Assembly (NCBI GenBank): GCA_964017155.1
Contig: OZ024866.1
Span: 28,661,105 to 28,725,104, forward strand
DNA from: Oasisia sp. SBJ-2009
Lineage: Eukaryota > Annelida > Polychaeta > Sabellida > Siboglinidae
Reading direction: 5' to 3'
Length of the DNA: 64,000 bases
The notes under the pieces are model-generated. The model was not told the origin of the DNA, did not search any database, and saw only the letters and a list, made by a program, of their open reading frames with translations. Shown in pieces: positions 1-12,229 of this stretch. The first letter of the stretch is position 1; each line of letters starts with the position of its first letter. The position numbers and the translations under genes are program-made.

Positions 1-837
1 TAGAATGAACCTTCCTAAGAATTTGTTTTTCACAGAATTTAGTGATGTCTGTCTGAGTGTCTCCAATTATTTTGGAGCTGACACATGCAGTCATCTCTAA
101 ACTGTTCTCAGATTGAAATACCAGCAGATAAATGAAAAACACAGAATGCTCTCGATGACAGATTTGTAAAACATATTTAAAATGATTTTACCAACAGAAA
201 ATGAGATTAGCTTTCTAAGAAAATGCAGGCGTTGCTGACATTTCATGACAATGATTCCAGTGTTGTCATCCCATCTAAGTTTGTTATCAAACCATATACT
301 TAAGTATTTGTGCTTGGTGATAATTTCAGCCTCCTGATCATGAATGGTGGTTTTGTTCAGGACTTTGACTGTGTTTTCTGTACTCTACATCGCCAGAACC
401 AGTGTTTGACCATGTGATGTTCCGCACAGTGGCCATTGGTATTCATGGATGAGTCTGGACTAATGACTCAGGACAACACATGGAGGTTACGCACTTGCTG
501 ATGTGGTCTGTAATTCTCTTAGTTCATGGTCATTAAATCACTGCAAATTCCACTGACACTGGCAGTGCATTGCAGCCTCGTTAGCATTCAAGGTGTACTA
601 TCTAAACTTACGTGCACAGTCAGCTTAATGAGGGAATGTAATTTTTAAAGTCATCAGTGAAATAGGGTTTGATTGGTCATGTGGCATGCAAAATATGTAT
701 AGTTAGAGACTTATGATATGTCATAGAATTATTCAATATAGAGCCTTTTAGTTACTGTTGCGGTGTAGAATGTAGTCTTCCTTATGGTGTGTTATACAAT
801 GTAGAGCTTCAAAATGGTCTGTCCAGACAAATGCATA
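1..837. other. Unassigned AT-rich sequence
   Basis: No exon, transposon or repeat is supported here. Confidence 0.5.
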
Positions 838-1150
838 CTTCTGGAGCACTGTTTGTGTATGTCTAGAGAAAAGCTGTCTTCTGCAGGGAGCACTGTCTGT
901 ATATGTCTAGAGAAAAGCTGCCTTCTGGAGCACTGTCTGTATATGTCTAGAGAAAAGCTGTCTTCTGGAGCACTGTCTGTGTATGTCTAGAGAAAAGCTG
1001 TCTTCTGGAGCACTGTCTGTATATGTCTAGAGAAAAGCTGTCTTCTGGAGCACTGTCTGTATATGTCTAGAGAAAAGTTGTCTTCTGGAGCACTGTTTAT
1101 ATCATATAGACAAACGCAGTCTTTTTGGAGCACTGTCTGTATCCGTCTAG
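838..1150 (+). repeat. 40-bp minisatellite, about 7 copies
   Basis: The unit is near CTTCTGGAGCACTGTCTGTA followed by TATGTCTAGAGAAAAGCTGT. Copies degrade towards 1150-1300. Confidence 0.85.
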
Positions 1151-2274
1151 TCTTCTAGAACGCTGTCTGTAGTCTGTCCCCATGTAGACACGTACAGTCT
1201 CATTGAGCCCGTCTGTATTCATCTAGACAAGTCCAGTTGTTTGCCCACTGTTGGTGGGCACTTAGACACGTGCTGTCTAGGGCACTGTCTGTGTCTAGAC
1301 GAGCCACTCCCGGTCCTGAGTTCACCGAGGGAGGACAGGTTGTGACAGCCACTCACGGTAGCTCTGCCTGGGTTGGGTTTGGAGGACTGATACCAGTGGC
1401 TTACATGATTAATTCGCTGATCCTTTTTCCATTTCCGTGTGTAGGATTGTTCTTCCCTAGAGCCTGGTTGGCCCTGCCTGCGTCTACCGGCTTCTCCCAG
1501 CGACCGTGGGAGAGTGGTGAAACTGAAAAGGCCTAACCTAAATCCTCGTGCATTTGTATCATCATCCATGCCATCCTAACGTGACCGTAAACACCAGTCT
1601 GTATAAGCAATTTTTGTACTTTACTTATCCCTTTTCGCTAGCTGGGAGCATAGGCCATTGACCAAGGAATGCCACTGTTTTCTGTCCGTGGCCATCCTCT
1701 CCATCTCTCTCCTGGTGTATCCCATCTCCTTTGTTTCTTTTTCCGTGTCTCTCTGCCAGGTGTTTCGTGGCCTACCTCTTCTCCTCTTCCCTGGGGGGTC
1801 CCATGTGATGACTTGACGGGTGACTGTTTCTGGAGGTTTCCTGAGTGTATGTCCTATCCACCTCCATTTTCTCTTCTTTATTTAATTTTCTATGTGTAGT
1901 TGCTTGGTCATTTTCCAGAGTTGGGTACCTTGTTTGGCCACTTCAGGTGTAGGATTCTGCGCAGGCATTTGTTGGTGAAGGTCTGTATTCTCTTTAGTGT
2001 CTTCTGTGTACCATGTCTCCGATCCATAGAGTAAAACTGCCTTGACATTTGAATTGGATATTCAGTTTGGTGTATAAGCAATACTCTAACCCCTATCTAC
2101 AGGGTTGCCATGGCTCTATCTGGGTGGTAATAGCTAACACAAGATTGGAAGAGTATCTTTGCATCTTCTCGTATTAGCTGGCAACCATGCACCATTTTTA
2201 TGCCCACTCAGTTCTCCGAAACGTTGATATCTGATCTAACGAGTGTGAATTTATTTCAGAAGACACAAAGATAG
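1151..2274. other. Unassigned; decayed repeat copies then C/T-rich unique sequence
   Basis: Diverged relatives of the 40-bp unit reach about 1310. The 99- and 116-codon frames at 1219-1569 lie on opposite strands and look non-coding. Confidence 0.45.
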
Positions 2275-2610
2275 TTACTGAGTGACACAGGGGTAGACCT
2301 TTGGACTCTTGACTAAGAGAACCCGTGTTCAAACCGTGTGCTGTGTTGTTAAACATTGGGGAAGTGTGTTCATTCTGCATTGCTCCAGTACACGCAGTCG
2401 TAGGAATAAATATCTGGCTATAGACAGTGGTGGATATTTGTGTATAAATAACTTTTGTGCATTAATTGCAGCATGGCTGGATGCTTCACAGAGTAGTCAA
2501 GATGGTGTTCGATTGAACAGACCAGCCAGGGAGTAAAGTGTAAAGCGATTTGAGCAATCCTGAAGATTGGATACTACGCTATATAAGAATTTACGTTTAT
2601 TTATTTGATA
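2275..2610 (+). mobile_element. tRNA-derived SINE, copy 1
   Basis: It shares with copies at 35.3 and 54.2 kb, in the same order, the words CTAAGAGAACCC, TCTGGCTATAGACAGTGG, GCATGGCTGGATGCTTC, GATGGTGTTCGATTGAACAG and GTAAAGCGATTTGAGCAATC. A degenerate B box (GTGTTCAAACC) lies near its 5' end, and the tail contains ACGCTATATAA. Confidence 0.75.
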
Positions 2611-2984
2611 TGGTAGGGGTAGGGTTAAGTGGGTGGGGTCACAAAAGTAATTATGTGTTATCTGCAGGACTCTATGGGGAGAACTACCCAACTGTTTTTG
2701 TAGTAATTTATTTTTCGTTCTACCTGTAGTTCATTGATTGTCTCTTGGTTGTCATTTCCCATTCACTCCCAGCATATTGACCCATGTCAGGTAGAAATCC
2801 AACCCAGTGATATTGTGATATAAAACACAATTTTTTATTTCATTAATATCCTGCTGAATCATGCATGTACTTTGAAATAAATGCATGTTTGTATGTGCCG
2901 TGGCAAAGATAATTTATTATTTTAACAAGCCATCTGGGAATGTTCATCATGATTCATTTAATTAACACTAAAACAGTGAAGTTA

Positions 2985-3300
2985 GTAGACACATGACTTT
3001 GTCGTCTGCCGTTGTGAGAGACGACTCACTGTCTGACCTTGCTACTTGAACGCCGAATCGCTGATGTCATCTAGAGCCGCCATATCCTGTATTGATCACC
3101 TTTGCCCCCGGGTCAAAACACCATGCGACAGCGCATGGCAATTAGCCGTTTCTCACCCAATTTCGACTGGGCCAAACTAAAAATAATGCTGTAGTTCATC
3201 CCGTGATTTAATCAAAATCAGATCGGGTGTTTTGAGGAAATTGAGCTGGTTAATGGCTGTGGTCTGTGGGTCTGTCCGATTCCAATCAAAATGATTCCAA
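2985..3300. other. Non-repetitive balanced-composition island, possible conserved non-coding element
   Basis: It contains the hairpin CCATGCGACAGCGCATGG near 3121 and lacks tandem repeats and open frames. Its composition differs from the AT-rich flanks. Regulatory function is only a guess. Confidence 0.25.
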
Positions 3301-3476
3301 GATAAGATGAATAGAAACACGGATTGCGGAGTTTCAATGATAACTTTCATAATTTTAACTAATTCAAATTGCTGTATTTATGATGTACAATGGTGCCAGT
3401 GAAAACAAGATTTGAGTTATGTGAATGAAACCAGTGTGTGTCATGTGAATAAACATTTATGAGTCTTGTAAGTGAA

Positions 3477-3480
<4 letters not shown>

Positions 3481-3516
<36 letters not shown>

Positions 3517-3840
3517 AATACTATTTTTTTATATATGAGAGTCGTGTGAGTGAAAACATACATGAGTCATGTGAGTGACAATATGAGTCATGTGAGTGAA
3601 AACATGCATGAATCATATAGGTGACAATGTGTGAGTCATGTGAGTGAAAACCGATGTGAGCAATGCAAGTGAGCACAGAGTTATGTGATTGACAACATAC
3701 ACGAGTCATGTGAATGAAAGTGCACACGAGTCATGTGAGTGACAACGTATGCAAGTCACTAAGTGACAACAAACATAAGTCATGTGAGTGACAACAAATA
3801 TGAAACGTGAGTGAACACCAGTGAATTATATGAGTAAATG
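3481..3840 (+). repeat. (TA)n followed by diverged GAGTCATGTGAGTGA minisatellite
   Basis: A short TA microsatellite (3481-3512) precedes about 12 diverged copies of a 21-28 bp unit centred on GAGTCATGTGAGTGACAA. Confidence 0.7.
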
Positions 3841-4469
3841 AAGGTATGAATGACAGCACATTATTAGAAAATAGCTACTTAATATTAAAATATTACATTG
3901 TTTATTTAGCCATTGTGTTTGTGTCAACACAGTCAGGCTACGTGTATGTGACATCACAGCATCTTAGTCACACTCAATATTGTCGAGATGGGGTATAAAC
4001 CTCGAGTATGAAGTTATTCAGAACGACTGAAAACTGGGAATAACCGTGTCCGAGACCGACTATCTTTGGTAGATTCTCAACAATGATTGTATTAATATTC
4101 ATGTGAGAGGCACATCGTTGATCATTGTCACTCACTTTTTCACGTGTAAATCAGTTTGAGTTTTGCATGCATTGCTATTTGATTGCGTGCTGCATGAATA
4201 CATGAATATGTGATTCCATTTATGTGCATAAATGCTGGTATTTGCATAAAATGGATTAGTCGCAAGTCGCCGTGAACGGGACCGTCGACAGAGGCGTATA
4301 TGTAAGGTGCATAAGCAATAGTTGATGGTCAGTAAAGAGTCACCTTTATGTGTGCAGGAATGGTTGGTTGTAGCACTGGGACATCGCATGAACACAGCAG
4401 ATAGAATAGCTCTTTCCTCTTCTCCTCAGTCAAATGCAGCTGATTCATAAGTTTGAACATTGTTACAAA
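3841..4469. other. Unassigned intergenic sequence
   Basis: No supported gene or repeat. Confidence 0.5.
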
Positions 4470-4795
4470 ACTTGCTGACACCTACATTGCTGACACCTAC
4501 ATTGCTGTCAGCTACATTGCAGACACCTACATTGCTGACACCTTCATTGTTGACACCTACATTGCTGACACATTCATTGCTGAAACCTAAATTGCTGGCA
4601 CCTTGTTGATACGTACATTGCTGACACCTACATTGCTGACACCTACACTGCTGACACCTACATTGCTGATACCTACACTGCTGACACCTACATTGCTGAC
4701 ACCTACACTGCTGACACCTACATTGCTGACACCTACACTGCTGACACCTACATTGCTGACACCTACATTGCTGACACCTACATTGCTGACACCTG
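4470..4795 (+). repeat. 15-bp minisatellite, left part of an array split by a LINE
   Basis: The unit is ACATTGCTGACACCT; the left third is more diverged. Because 15 is a multiple of three, open frames run through on both strands (LLTPT, VGVSN); these are not genes. Confidence 0.9.
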
Positions 4796-5993
4796 ATAGT
4801 TTGTAGTACAAAACCCCTACTGGGGCATCACGCACTAGTGAGGGTGGTTGGTTTCAGGATGGCTGACTTCACGTTATCTGGAAGTGGAATAAGAGTATGT
4901 GTGCTTGGGAATGTGGAATTAGGATGGGGTGGGTGGGGAAAAGTACAATTTAATGTTGGGGGATGATATGGGTGTGGTAGGGATGGGATGTGGAGGGGGT
5001 CTGGGGGGTGGCGTATGTTGTCTATTAGAGGTGCCTCAAGGGTGCAGTTGTCAGGTTAATATCCTGCAATGCACCCTTGAAGGCGTCAAGACTGTTGTGG
5101 GTAAACACGTTAGGTGGAAGTTTGTTCCACTGGGCTATTGTTCGGGGGAAAAAACTGTATTTATAATAGTTGTGAGAGGTGGATATTTGTCTGTATTTGT
5201 GTGGGTGGTTGGATCTTGTTTGGCTGTGTCCGGGTATGAGGTATTGATTGGGATTGATGTCTACAAGATTGTTGGTTATTTTGTATAGTGTGCAAAGTCT
5301 GGCCTCAGCCCTCCTCTGGTCCAGGGTTGGCCAGGAGAGGGCAGAGGCCAAGGTGCATCCAGATGTCTCCCAGCTGTAATTGTGGGCCACGAATCTTGCT
5401 GCCCGGTGCTGGACCCCCTCTAGATGGTTGATATTTCGGATGGTATATGGGTCCCACACCGGGCAGCAGTACTCGAGGTGTGGGCGGATCAGACTCCTAT
5501 AGGCATATATCTTGATGGATTGTGGGATAGATTTTAGGTTTCTTTTAATAAATCCAAGTTTGCTATTTGCCTTATTTACTATTTTGTTGATGTGTGGATT
5601 CCAGCAGAGGTTGTTTGATATATCTATGCCAAGGTGGGTTGCTACTGGTACTGCTCTGAGTGGTTCGTCATGTATTGTGTATGGGTTGTGTATGGGTGAT
5701 TTATATCTGGTGATGTGCATAATTTCGCATTTGGATGGATTGAAAGTCATTTGCCATGTTTTTTCCCAGTCAGTTAGTCTGTCAAGGTCGTTCTGTAGGT
5801 TGTCTTGGTCGGTGTGGTTATTGATCTGTCGGTATAGCATTGCGTCGTCGGCGAAAAGTTTGAGGGAGGTTCCTGGTGAAATATGGGAGGGCATGTCGTT
5901 TATGTAAAGAAGGAAGAGGAGGGGGCCAAGGACAGTGCCCTGTGGGACTCCAGAGCTCACGTATACCTGACCCGACTTGCACCCTTCTACCAA
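4796..5993 (-). mobile_element. 5'-truncated non-LTR retrotransposon (Jockey/CR1-like)
   Basis: About 320 codons of uninterrupted reverse transcriptase lie on the minus strand from about 5993 to a stop at 5025, followed by about 230 bp of 3' untranslated sequence. Visible motifs are SSGVPQGTVLGPLLFLLYIN (RT motif B), FADD within LKLFADDAMLY (catalytic motif C) and the long C-terminal connection including FFPRTIAQWNKLPP. The endonuclease and the first part of the RT are absent, the usual 5' truncation. Both ends join the same 15-bp minisatellite, so the element landed inside that array. The intact frame suggests a fairly recent insertion. Confidence 0.88.
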
Positions 5994-6256
5994 CCTACAC
6001 TGCTGACACCTATACTGCTGACACCTACATTGCTGACACCTACATTGCTGACACCTACATTGTTGATACCTACATTGCTGGCACCTACACTGCTGACACC
6101 TACATTGTTGATACCTACATTGCTGGCACCTACACTGCTGACACCTACATTGCTGACACCTACACTGCTGACACCGATACTGCTGACACCTACACTGCTG
6201 ACACCTACATTGCTGACACCTACATTGCTGACACCTACATTGCTGTCAGCTAGTTG
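5994..6256 (+). repeat. 15-bp minisatellite, right part of the split array
   Basis: The same ACATTGCTGACACCT unit resumes immediately after the truncated 5' end of the LINE. Confidence 0.9.
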
Positions 6257-6675
6257 CCACAGAAGTTATTGTCATTGCAATATTTTAAATTTAAATCCTT
6301 TTGCAGTAGCACCATCTTGTGAGACAAACAATTATAGTTTCCACGTGTCTCAAATATATGTCACTGCAAATGTGTAAAGTTGTAGGTAAATAACTTGAAA
6401 TAACTACCTTTGTGTTTTTAGCACATCACCAGTTGGTATGATAAAGCCAATGGCTGAAGCATGAGAATAAACACAGAAAGAAGCTAGTGGACATCAGCCT
6501 TCAGGGCAGTTGCATAGTCAGTGCTCCCACGTTACCATATTAATAGAGGAGACTATTTCATTTATTACATTGGGAAGTGGTTTCTTTGCCTAATGTAGAT
6601 GTCACATGAACATTTGTAAAAATGATGTAATTAAACGGACTGTTTAGTTTATATTTACATGTCACTTATGTCTTC

Positions 6676-7085
6676 TAGTGCACAATTTTTAAACGCAGAC
6701 TGACTTTTGTCTTCTTGTGCACACTTTATAAACACAGACAGACTTCTGTGTTATTATGCACACTTTATAAACACAGACAGACTTCTTTGTTATTATGCAC
6801 ACTTTATAAACACAGACTGTCTTCTGTGTTATTATGCACACTTTTTAAACACAGACATACTTCTTTGTTATTATGCACACTTTATAAACACAGACAGACT
6901 TCTTTGTTATTAAGCACAATTTATAAACACAGACTGACTTCTGTGTTATTGGGCACACTTTATAAACACAGACAGACTTCTGTGTTATTAGGCACACTTT
7001 TTAAACATAGACAGACTTCTGTGTTATTAAGCACACTTTATAAACACAGACTTCTGTGCTATTATGCACACTTTATATACACAAA
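6676..7085 (+). repeat. 39-bp minisatellite, about 10 copies
   Basis: The unit is near GCACACTTTATAAACACAGA followed by CAGACTTCTGTGTTATTAT. 39 bp is 13 codons, hence the long spurious frame. Confidence 0.9.
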
Positions 7086-7334
7086 ATGACTTCTGACGTT
7101 TTGTGCACAGTTCATAAATGCCAACCAATGGTAGAGCAAGGGTCATTAGGAACAGTTACAGGGGCCTATATCCATAGCTCTGAGAGAAAAAATGCCATTA
7201 TCACACAGTGTCTGTTCCCACTTGCACAAACAATCTGCTCCTATTCTCCAAGGGCAGGTAGTTCCCTTGTTTCATTGGATCTACTTACATTACAGCAGAG
7301 GATTAACACTGTTGGTCATTCCCATGCTTATTTG

Positions 7335-7915
7335 GTCGCTCGCTCGCTCACTCACTCACTCACTCACTCACTCACTCACTCACTCACTCACTCACTCACA
7401 TGCTCACAAGCTCACCCACCCCTCACTCACTCACTCACTTACTCACTCACTTACTCACTCACTCACTCACTCACTCACTTAGTCACTCACATGCTCACAA
7501 GCTCACCCACATACCCATACAATCACTCACCCATCCCTCACTCACTCACTCACTCACCCACTCACTCACATGCTCACTCACCCACTCACTCACTCACTCA
7601 CATGCTCACTCACTCACTCACTCACTCACATGCTCACAAGCTCACCCACCCCTCACTAACTCACTCACTCACTCACTCACATGCTCAAGCTCACCCACCC
7701 CTCACTAACTCACTCACTCACTCACTCACATGCTCACATGCTCACAAGCTCACCCACCCACCCATGCAATCACTCACCCACTCACTAACTCACCCACTCA
7801 CTCACTCATCCATTCAATCACTCATCCACTAACTCACTCATCCACTCATACATTCAATCACTCACCCACTCAATCAGTCAGTCACTCGCCCACTCAATCT
7901 TTCATTCACTCACCC
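7335..7915 (+). repeat. (CTCA)n microsatellite with interspersed CATGCTCACAAGCTCACC
   Basis: A tetranucleotide array is broken by longer words such as CATGCTCACAAGCTCACCCA repeated several times, that is, a higher-order pattern. It reads as SLTHSLTH in open frames and is not coding. Confidence 0.9.
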
Positions 7916-8044
7916 AAGCATGTGGACAAGCAGAACTTCAGACTCTGAAGCTATACATTTGCAACTTTGAGTGTCAATATTTTCGCATCAGTAGTTTTCA
8001 CAGAATGTGTGGAAGATTGCAACAAAAAGTGTCTTACATCCTGA

Positions 8045-8342
8045 AGGCTGATGCCAGGCTCATGACACGCCAGGCTCATGACACGCCAGGCTCATGACAC
8101 GCCAGGCTCATGACACGCCAGGCTCATGACACGCCAGGCTCATGACAGGCCAGGCCCATGACACGCCAGGCTCATGACACGCCAGGCTCATGACACGCCA
8201 GGCTCATGACACGCCAGGCTCATGACACGCCAGGCTCATGACACGCCAGGCTCATGACACGCCAGGCTCATGACATGCCAGGCTCATGACACGCCAGGCT
8301 CATGACACGCCAGGTTCATGACACGCCAGGCTCATGACACGG
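8045..8342 (+). repeat. 16-bp minisatellite, about 18 copies
   Basis: The unit is GCCAGGCTCATGACAC, nearly perfect, with a handful of substitutions. Confidence 0.95.
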
Positions 8343-8437
8343 TGACCAGTGACATGGAAACAGCAGGCACGCATTACATCCAGTTATCTATAAAAACGGC
8401 ATTGTCCATACAACATACATTCTGTCTTCCACAAGGT

Positions 8438-8743
8438 TCCCAGCTAACAAAATCAAGTTACCAGAACATTACTAGAATGTTATTTCTATGTTACGATAAC
8501 ATTAGCCGGTAATGTTCTCCTAACCTAACTGTTTTGGGAACATTTTGGCAGACGAATACGCTATCAAAATCAGGTTACCAAATGTTACCAGAACGTTATT
8601 GCTATGTTACGATAACATTACTTGGTAACATTCTCGTACCATTGTTTTGGAAAGTTTTCCCTTAACGTTATATGGGAACGTTACCGCATAACTAAATTAT
8701 AACCTTCTGCTAACGTTACCAGAATGTTACATGTTTGTTGGGT
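8438..8743. mobile_element. MITE-like fold-back element built of GTTACCAGAACGTTA words
   Basis: Imperfect terminal inverted repeats (CCCAGCTAACAAAA on the left, TGTTTGTTGGG on the right) enclose repeated AACGTTA/GTTACCAGAA words in both orientations. No protein is encoded. The family is not named here. Confidence 0.5.
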
Positions 8744-9701
8744 TAGTCTAGTAAGCAACTGACATTGTAACCTTAATTGTCATTGTGAGTGGTTAGTTTT
8801 TATCAACTCTTAGATGTATGAGCCAAAAACAATTATAATTTCTTCCCCTTTTTATAACTATTTTATTACAGACTGTTTAATATCTTAAAGGTGTTTATCA
8901 TTAATAATATACCAAACTGTTTAATGTCAACAAAGTATTTAAACATGTGTTGTGTCGTCAAGATGATTTAAAATATACAGATAGACTGCTTATTGTCATC
9001 AATGTATTCAAAGGTGTGCTGAAAGACAGTTTAATTGTATCGAGTTTTTTAAAGTAGCCAAGTACATTGGTTGATTTTATCAATATATTTAAAAGTTAAT
9101 TTCATAAAGTTATGTGCAATTAAGTAGCCAGCTGTAGACAATTGTTGAATGACAGAGAAACACCAGTAGCCACCCGCATACTAAGAACAATTCATCTAAA
9201 TCAAACAGAACTCTTCACATCATCTCTTGTCTTGTTCTTTCTTGTAACGATCTTTTCTACATTGCTGTCAGCAAAAGAGAAAGTAGTCGGTTGTTTTTGC
9301 ATTGGTGCAACGACTTTATACGTCTATTGCTTTGTGTCGGGAGGTAATTTAAAGCACCGAGTCTACAGCTGATGCTCTTGCCAGGTCTACATCGGCCGGC
9401 CCACTGCACCAAGGCACTGAATCTTATTGCATTTAATGACAGCACTAGCCTCTGAGACCCAGGCCAGAGACAGCGACGGGAGTTGCCCGGGGACATTGCT
9501 TACTGCGCATCTGCCTCACGGACATCCACCCACTCACATCTCGCCGTGTAAGACACTGGTCAAGCGTCCAGTGTAGGCTGACCACTACTACCCCAGTGGA
9601 CAGTGGCACACACCTGTGTCCTTATGCAATTTAGCACCGATAAACGGGTTGGGTAGAAAGTGATTATCCTTGCTCAATGCATGATTTATTGGTTGAATAG
9701 A
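8744..9701. other. Unassigned; AT-rich then a GC-richer stretch at 9370-9620
   Basis: The GC-richer part lacks open frames with splice support. Nothing recognisable. Confidence 0.45.
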
Positions 9702-9762
9702 CGGCAGCGTCTAGGGGCGCGTCTAGGGGAGCGTCTAGGGGCGCGTCTAGGGGAGCGTCTAG
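9702..9762 (+). repeat. 12-bp minisatellite, 5 copies
   Basis: The unit is GCGTCTAGGGG(A/C), on GC-rich background. Confidence 0.85.
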
Positions 9763-10059
9763 GGGAGCCAGGTGCAGGATGGAGGGACCACATTTAGCCC
9801 GGGGAAGATAACATTTGGAATGGAAAAAGATGGCATCTGGAATTGTAGTGGCCGCGGCGGACCAATATGCTGCCATAGATAATGTTTTGGTTGCGTTATT
9901 GATTAGGGTGAGACGGGCGTGCAGATGTCAATATTGCACTGCGGAGTGATCAGAAACATACATCAATGTTTAATATTTGCATAAACATTTAATGTGAATT
10001 GTTTCTGTGCCGGCCGGACACAGATTCTACTGTCATGCGTCTGCCCATTTCCATAACTT
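9763..10059. other. Unassigned
   Basis: A short minus frame reading into the 12-bp repeat is not convincing as coding. Confidence 0.45.
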
Positions 10060-10600
10060 GACCATGTCGTAACTTGACCGCCACTTTAGCATGATCACAT
10101 TTGTGACTTGACCACACCCTTAACTTGACAGTATCCTTAACTTGACCACACCCTTAACTTGACCACATCCTTATCTTGACCACACCCTTTACTTGACCAC
10201 ACCCTTTACTTGACCACACCCTTAACTTGACCACATCCTTATCTTGACCACACCCTTTACTTGACCACACCCTTAACTTGACCACACCCTTAACATGACC
10301 ACACCCTTAACTTGACCACATCCTTATCTTGACCACACCCTTTACTTGACCACACCCTTAACTTGACCACACCCTTAACTTGACCACACCCTTTACTTGA
10401 CCACACCCTTAACTTGACAGTATCCTTAATTTGACCACACACTTAACTTGACCACACCCTCAAGTTGACCACACCCTTAACTTGACCACACCTTAACTTG
10501 ACCACACCTTAACTTGACCACACCCTTAACTTGACCGCACCCTTAACTTGACCACACCCTTAACTTGACCACACTCTTAAGTCTTAACTTGACCACAAGC
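10060..10600 (+). repeat. 17-bp minisatellite, about 30 copies
   Basis: The unit is CTTAACTTGACCACACC, with frequent variants (CTTTACTTGACC, CTTATCTTGACC). Confidence 0.9.
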
Positions 10601-11169
10601 TTAACTTAGAAATACCCTTAACATGACATGGCAGTCTAAGTACACACATTAGTAAAAATAAGTTATGTTGTGTCATTTAAGTGTTTTTTTAACTAAATAG
10701 AAAATTATTTGTCCTCTCGAAAAATGTATAGTTTACTAGGTAACGTTTAATCGTTAAGAACATTAAAATACAAGTTTAGAATGGCAAGACATAAAAGCTT
10801 GACATTTCTTTTACACAAGTGCAGTTGTTTTCGTTTGACCATAATGGTCAAGCTTGACCCATCGTGGGGATGTCCCTAGTGTTACCTCATGGTAGTGGAC
10901 ACTGGTGGTGTGTCCAGTGAACTACACTCACTCTCACTGTCACGTCATACCTGTTTGTACGCCACATAACGTGTCCGTGTTAGTATAAAACATTTATAAA
11001 CAACACTGTGTGTCAGTGTCGGGCCACAGTAAGTGTGTTCACGTGTCCAGTTACGTTGTCGTGTTGTATTAAAAAATTTATAATTAGTGATTAGGTTCGT
11101 GATGTGCAGGAGCCGCTTATTGATTGCTTATGTCACCAATTAGTGCAGTAGCTCACACCTGTGGCTCCG
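10601..11169. other. Unassigned AT-rich sequence
   Basis: Nothing recognised. Confidence 0.5.
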
Positions 11170-12125
11170 GTGACAATCCAGGAGGCTGTGTCACTAAAGG
11201 AGGCCATGTCACTAAAGGAGGCCATGTCACTAAAAGAGGCCATGTTACTAAATATCTCACAGCTCACTCTAGGAGGCCATGTCACTATAAAGGAGGCCAT
11301 GTCACTAAAGTACTTACAGGTCATTCTAGGAGGTCATGTCACTAAAGATCTCACACCTCACTGTAGGAGATTTAGGCAGTAAAGATCTAACAACTCACTC
11401 TAGCAGGCCATGTCACTATAAAGAGGCTGTGTCACCAAAGATCTCACACCTCACTGTAGGAGATCTAGGCAGTAAAGATCTAACAGCTCACTCTAGCAGG
11501 CCATGTCACTATAAAGAGGCTGTGTCACTAAAGATCTCACACCTCACTGTAGGAGATTTAGGCAGTAAAGATCTAACAACTCACTCTAGCAGGCCATGTC
11601 ACTATAAAGAGGCTGTGTCACCAAAGATCTCACACCTCACTGTAGGAGATCTAGGCAGTAAAGATCTAACAGCTCACTCTAGAAGGCCATGTCACTATAA
11701 AGAGGCTGTGTCACTAAAGATCTCACACCTCACTGTAGGAGATTTAGGCAGTAAAGATCTAACAACTCACTCTAGCAGGCCATGTCACTATAAAGAGGCT
11801 GTGTCACCAAAGATCTCACACCTCACTGTAGGAGATCTAGGCAGTAAAGATCTAACAGCTCACTCTAGAAGGCCATGTCACTATAAAGAGGCTGTGTCAC
11901 TAAAGATCTCACACCTCACTGTAGGAGATTTAGGCAGTAAAGATCTAACAACTCACTCTAGCAGGCCATGTCACTATAAAGAGGCTGTGTCACCAAAGAT
12001 CTCACACCTCACTGTAGGAGATCTAGGCAGTAAAGATCTAACAGCTCACTCTAGGAGGCCATGTCACTATAAAGGAGGCTATGTTACTAAAGATCTCACA
12101 CCTCACTGTAGGAGGCCACGTCACT
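11170..12125 (+). repeat. 94-bp minisatellite in a two-unit higher-order repeat
   Basis: Eight units of about 94 bp (AAAGATCTCACACCTCACTG, TAGGAGATTTAGGCAG, CTCTAGCAGGCCATGTC) alternate between two variants (CACCAAAG/CACTAAAG, GATCTAGG/GATTTAGG), so the true period is about 187 bp. On the minus strand each unit contains GTGAGATCTTT, the donor sequence of the exon at 13320. Confidence 0.9.
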
Positions 12126-12229
12126 AAAGGAAGGTGTGTCAATAGAGACCTCACACCTCACTCAAGGGGATTTTTTTCAATAAAGTTCTAACAACTAGGA
12201 AGAGGTCTAGGAAATGGTGTTACTAAACA

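Noticed and set aside
11336..12127. 263-codon plus-strand frame
   Set aside because: It is entirely within the 94-bp array, and its sequence follows the repeat variants rather than codon structure.
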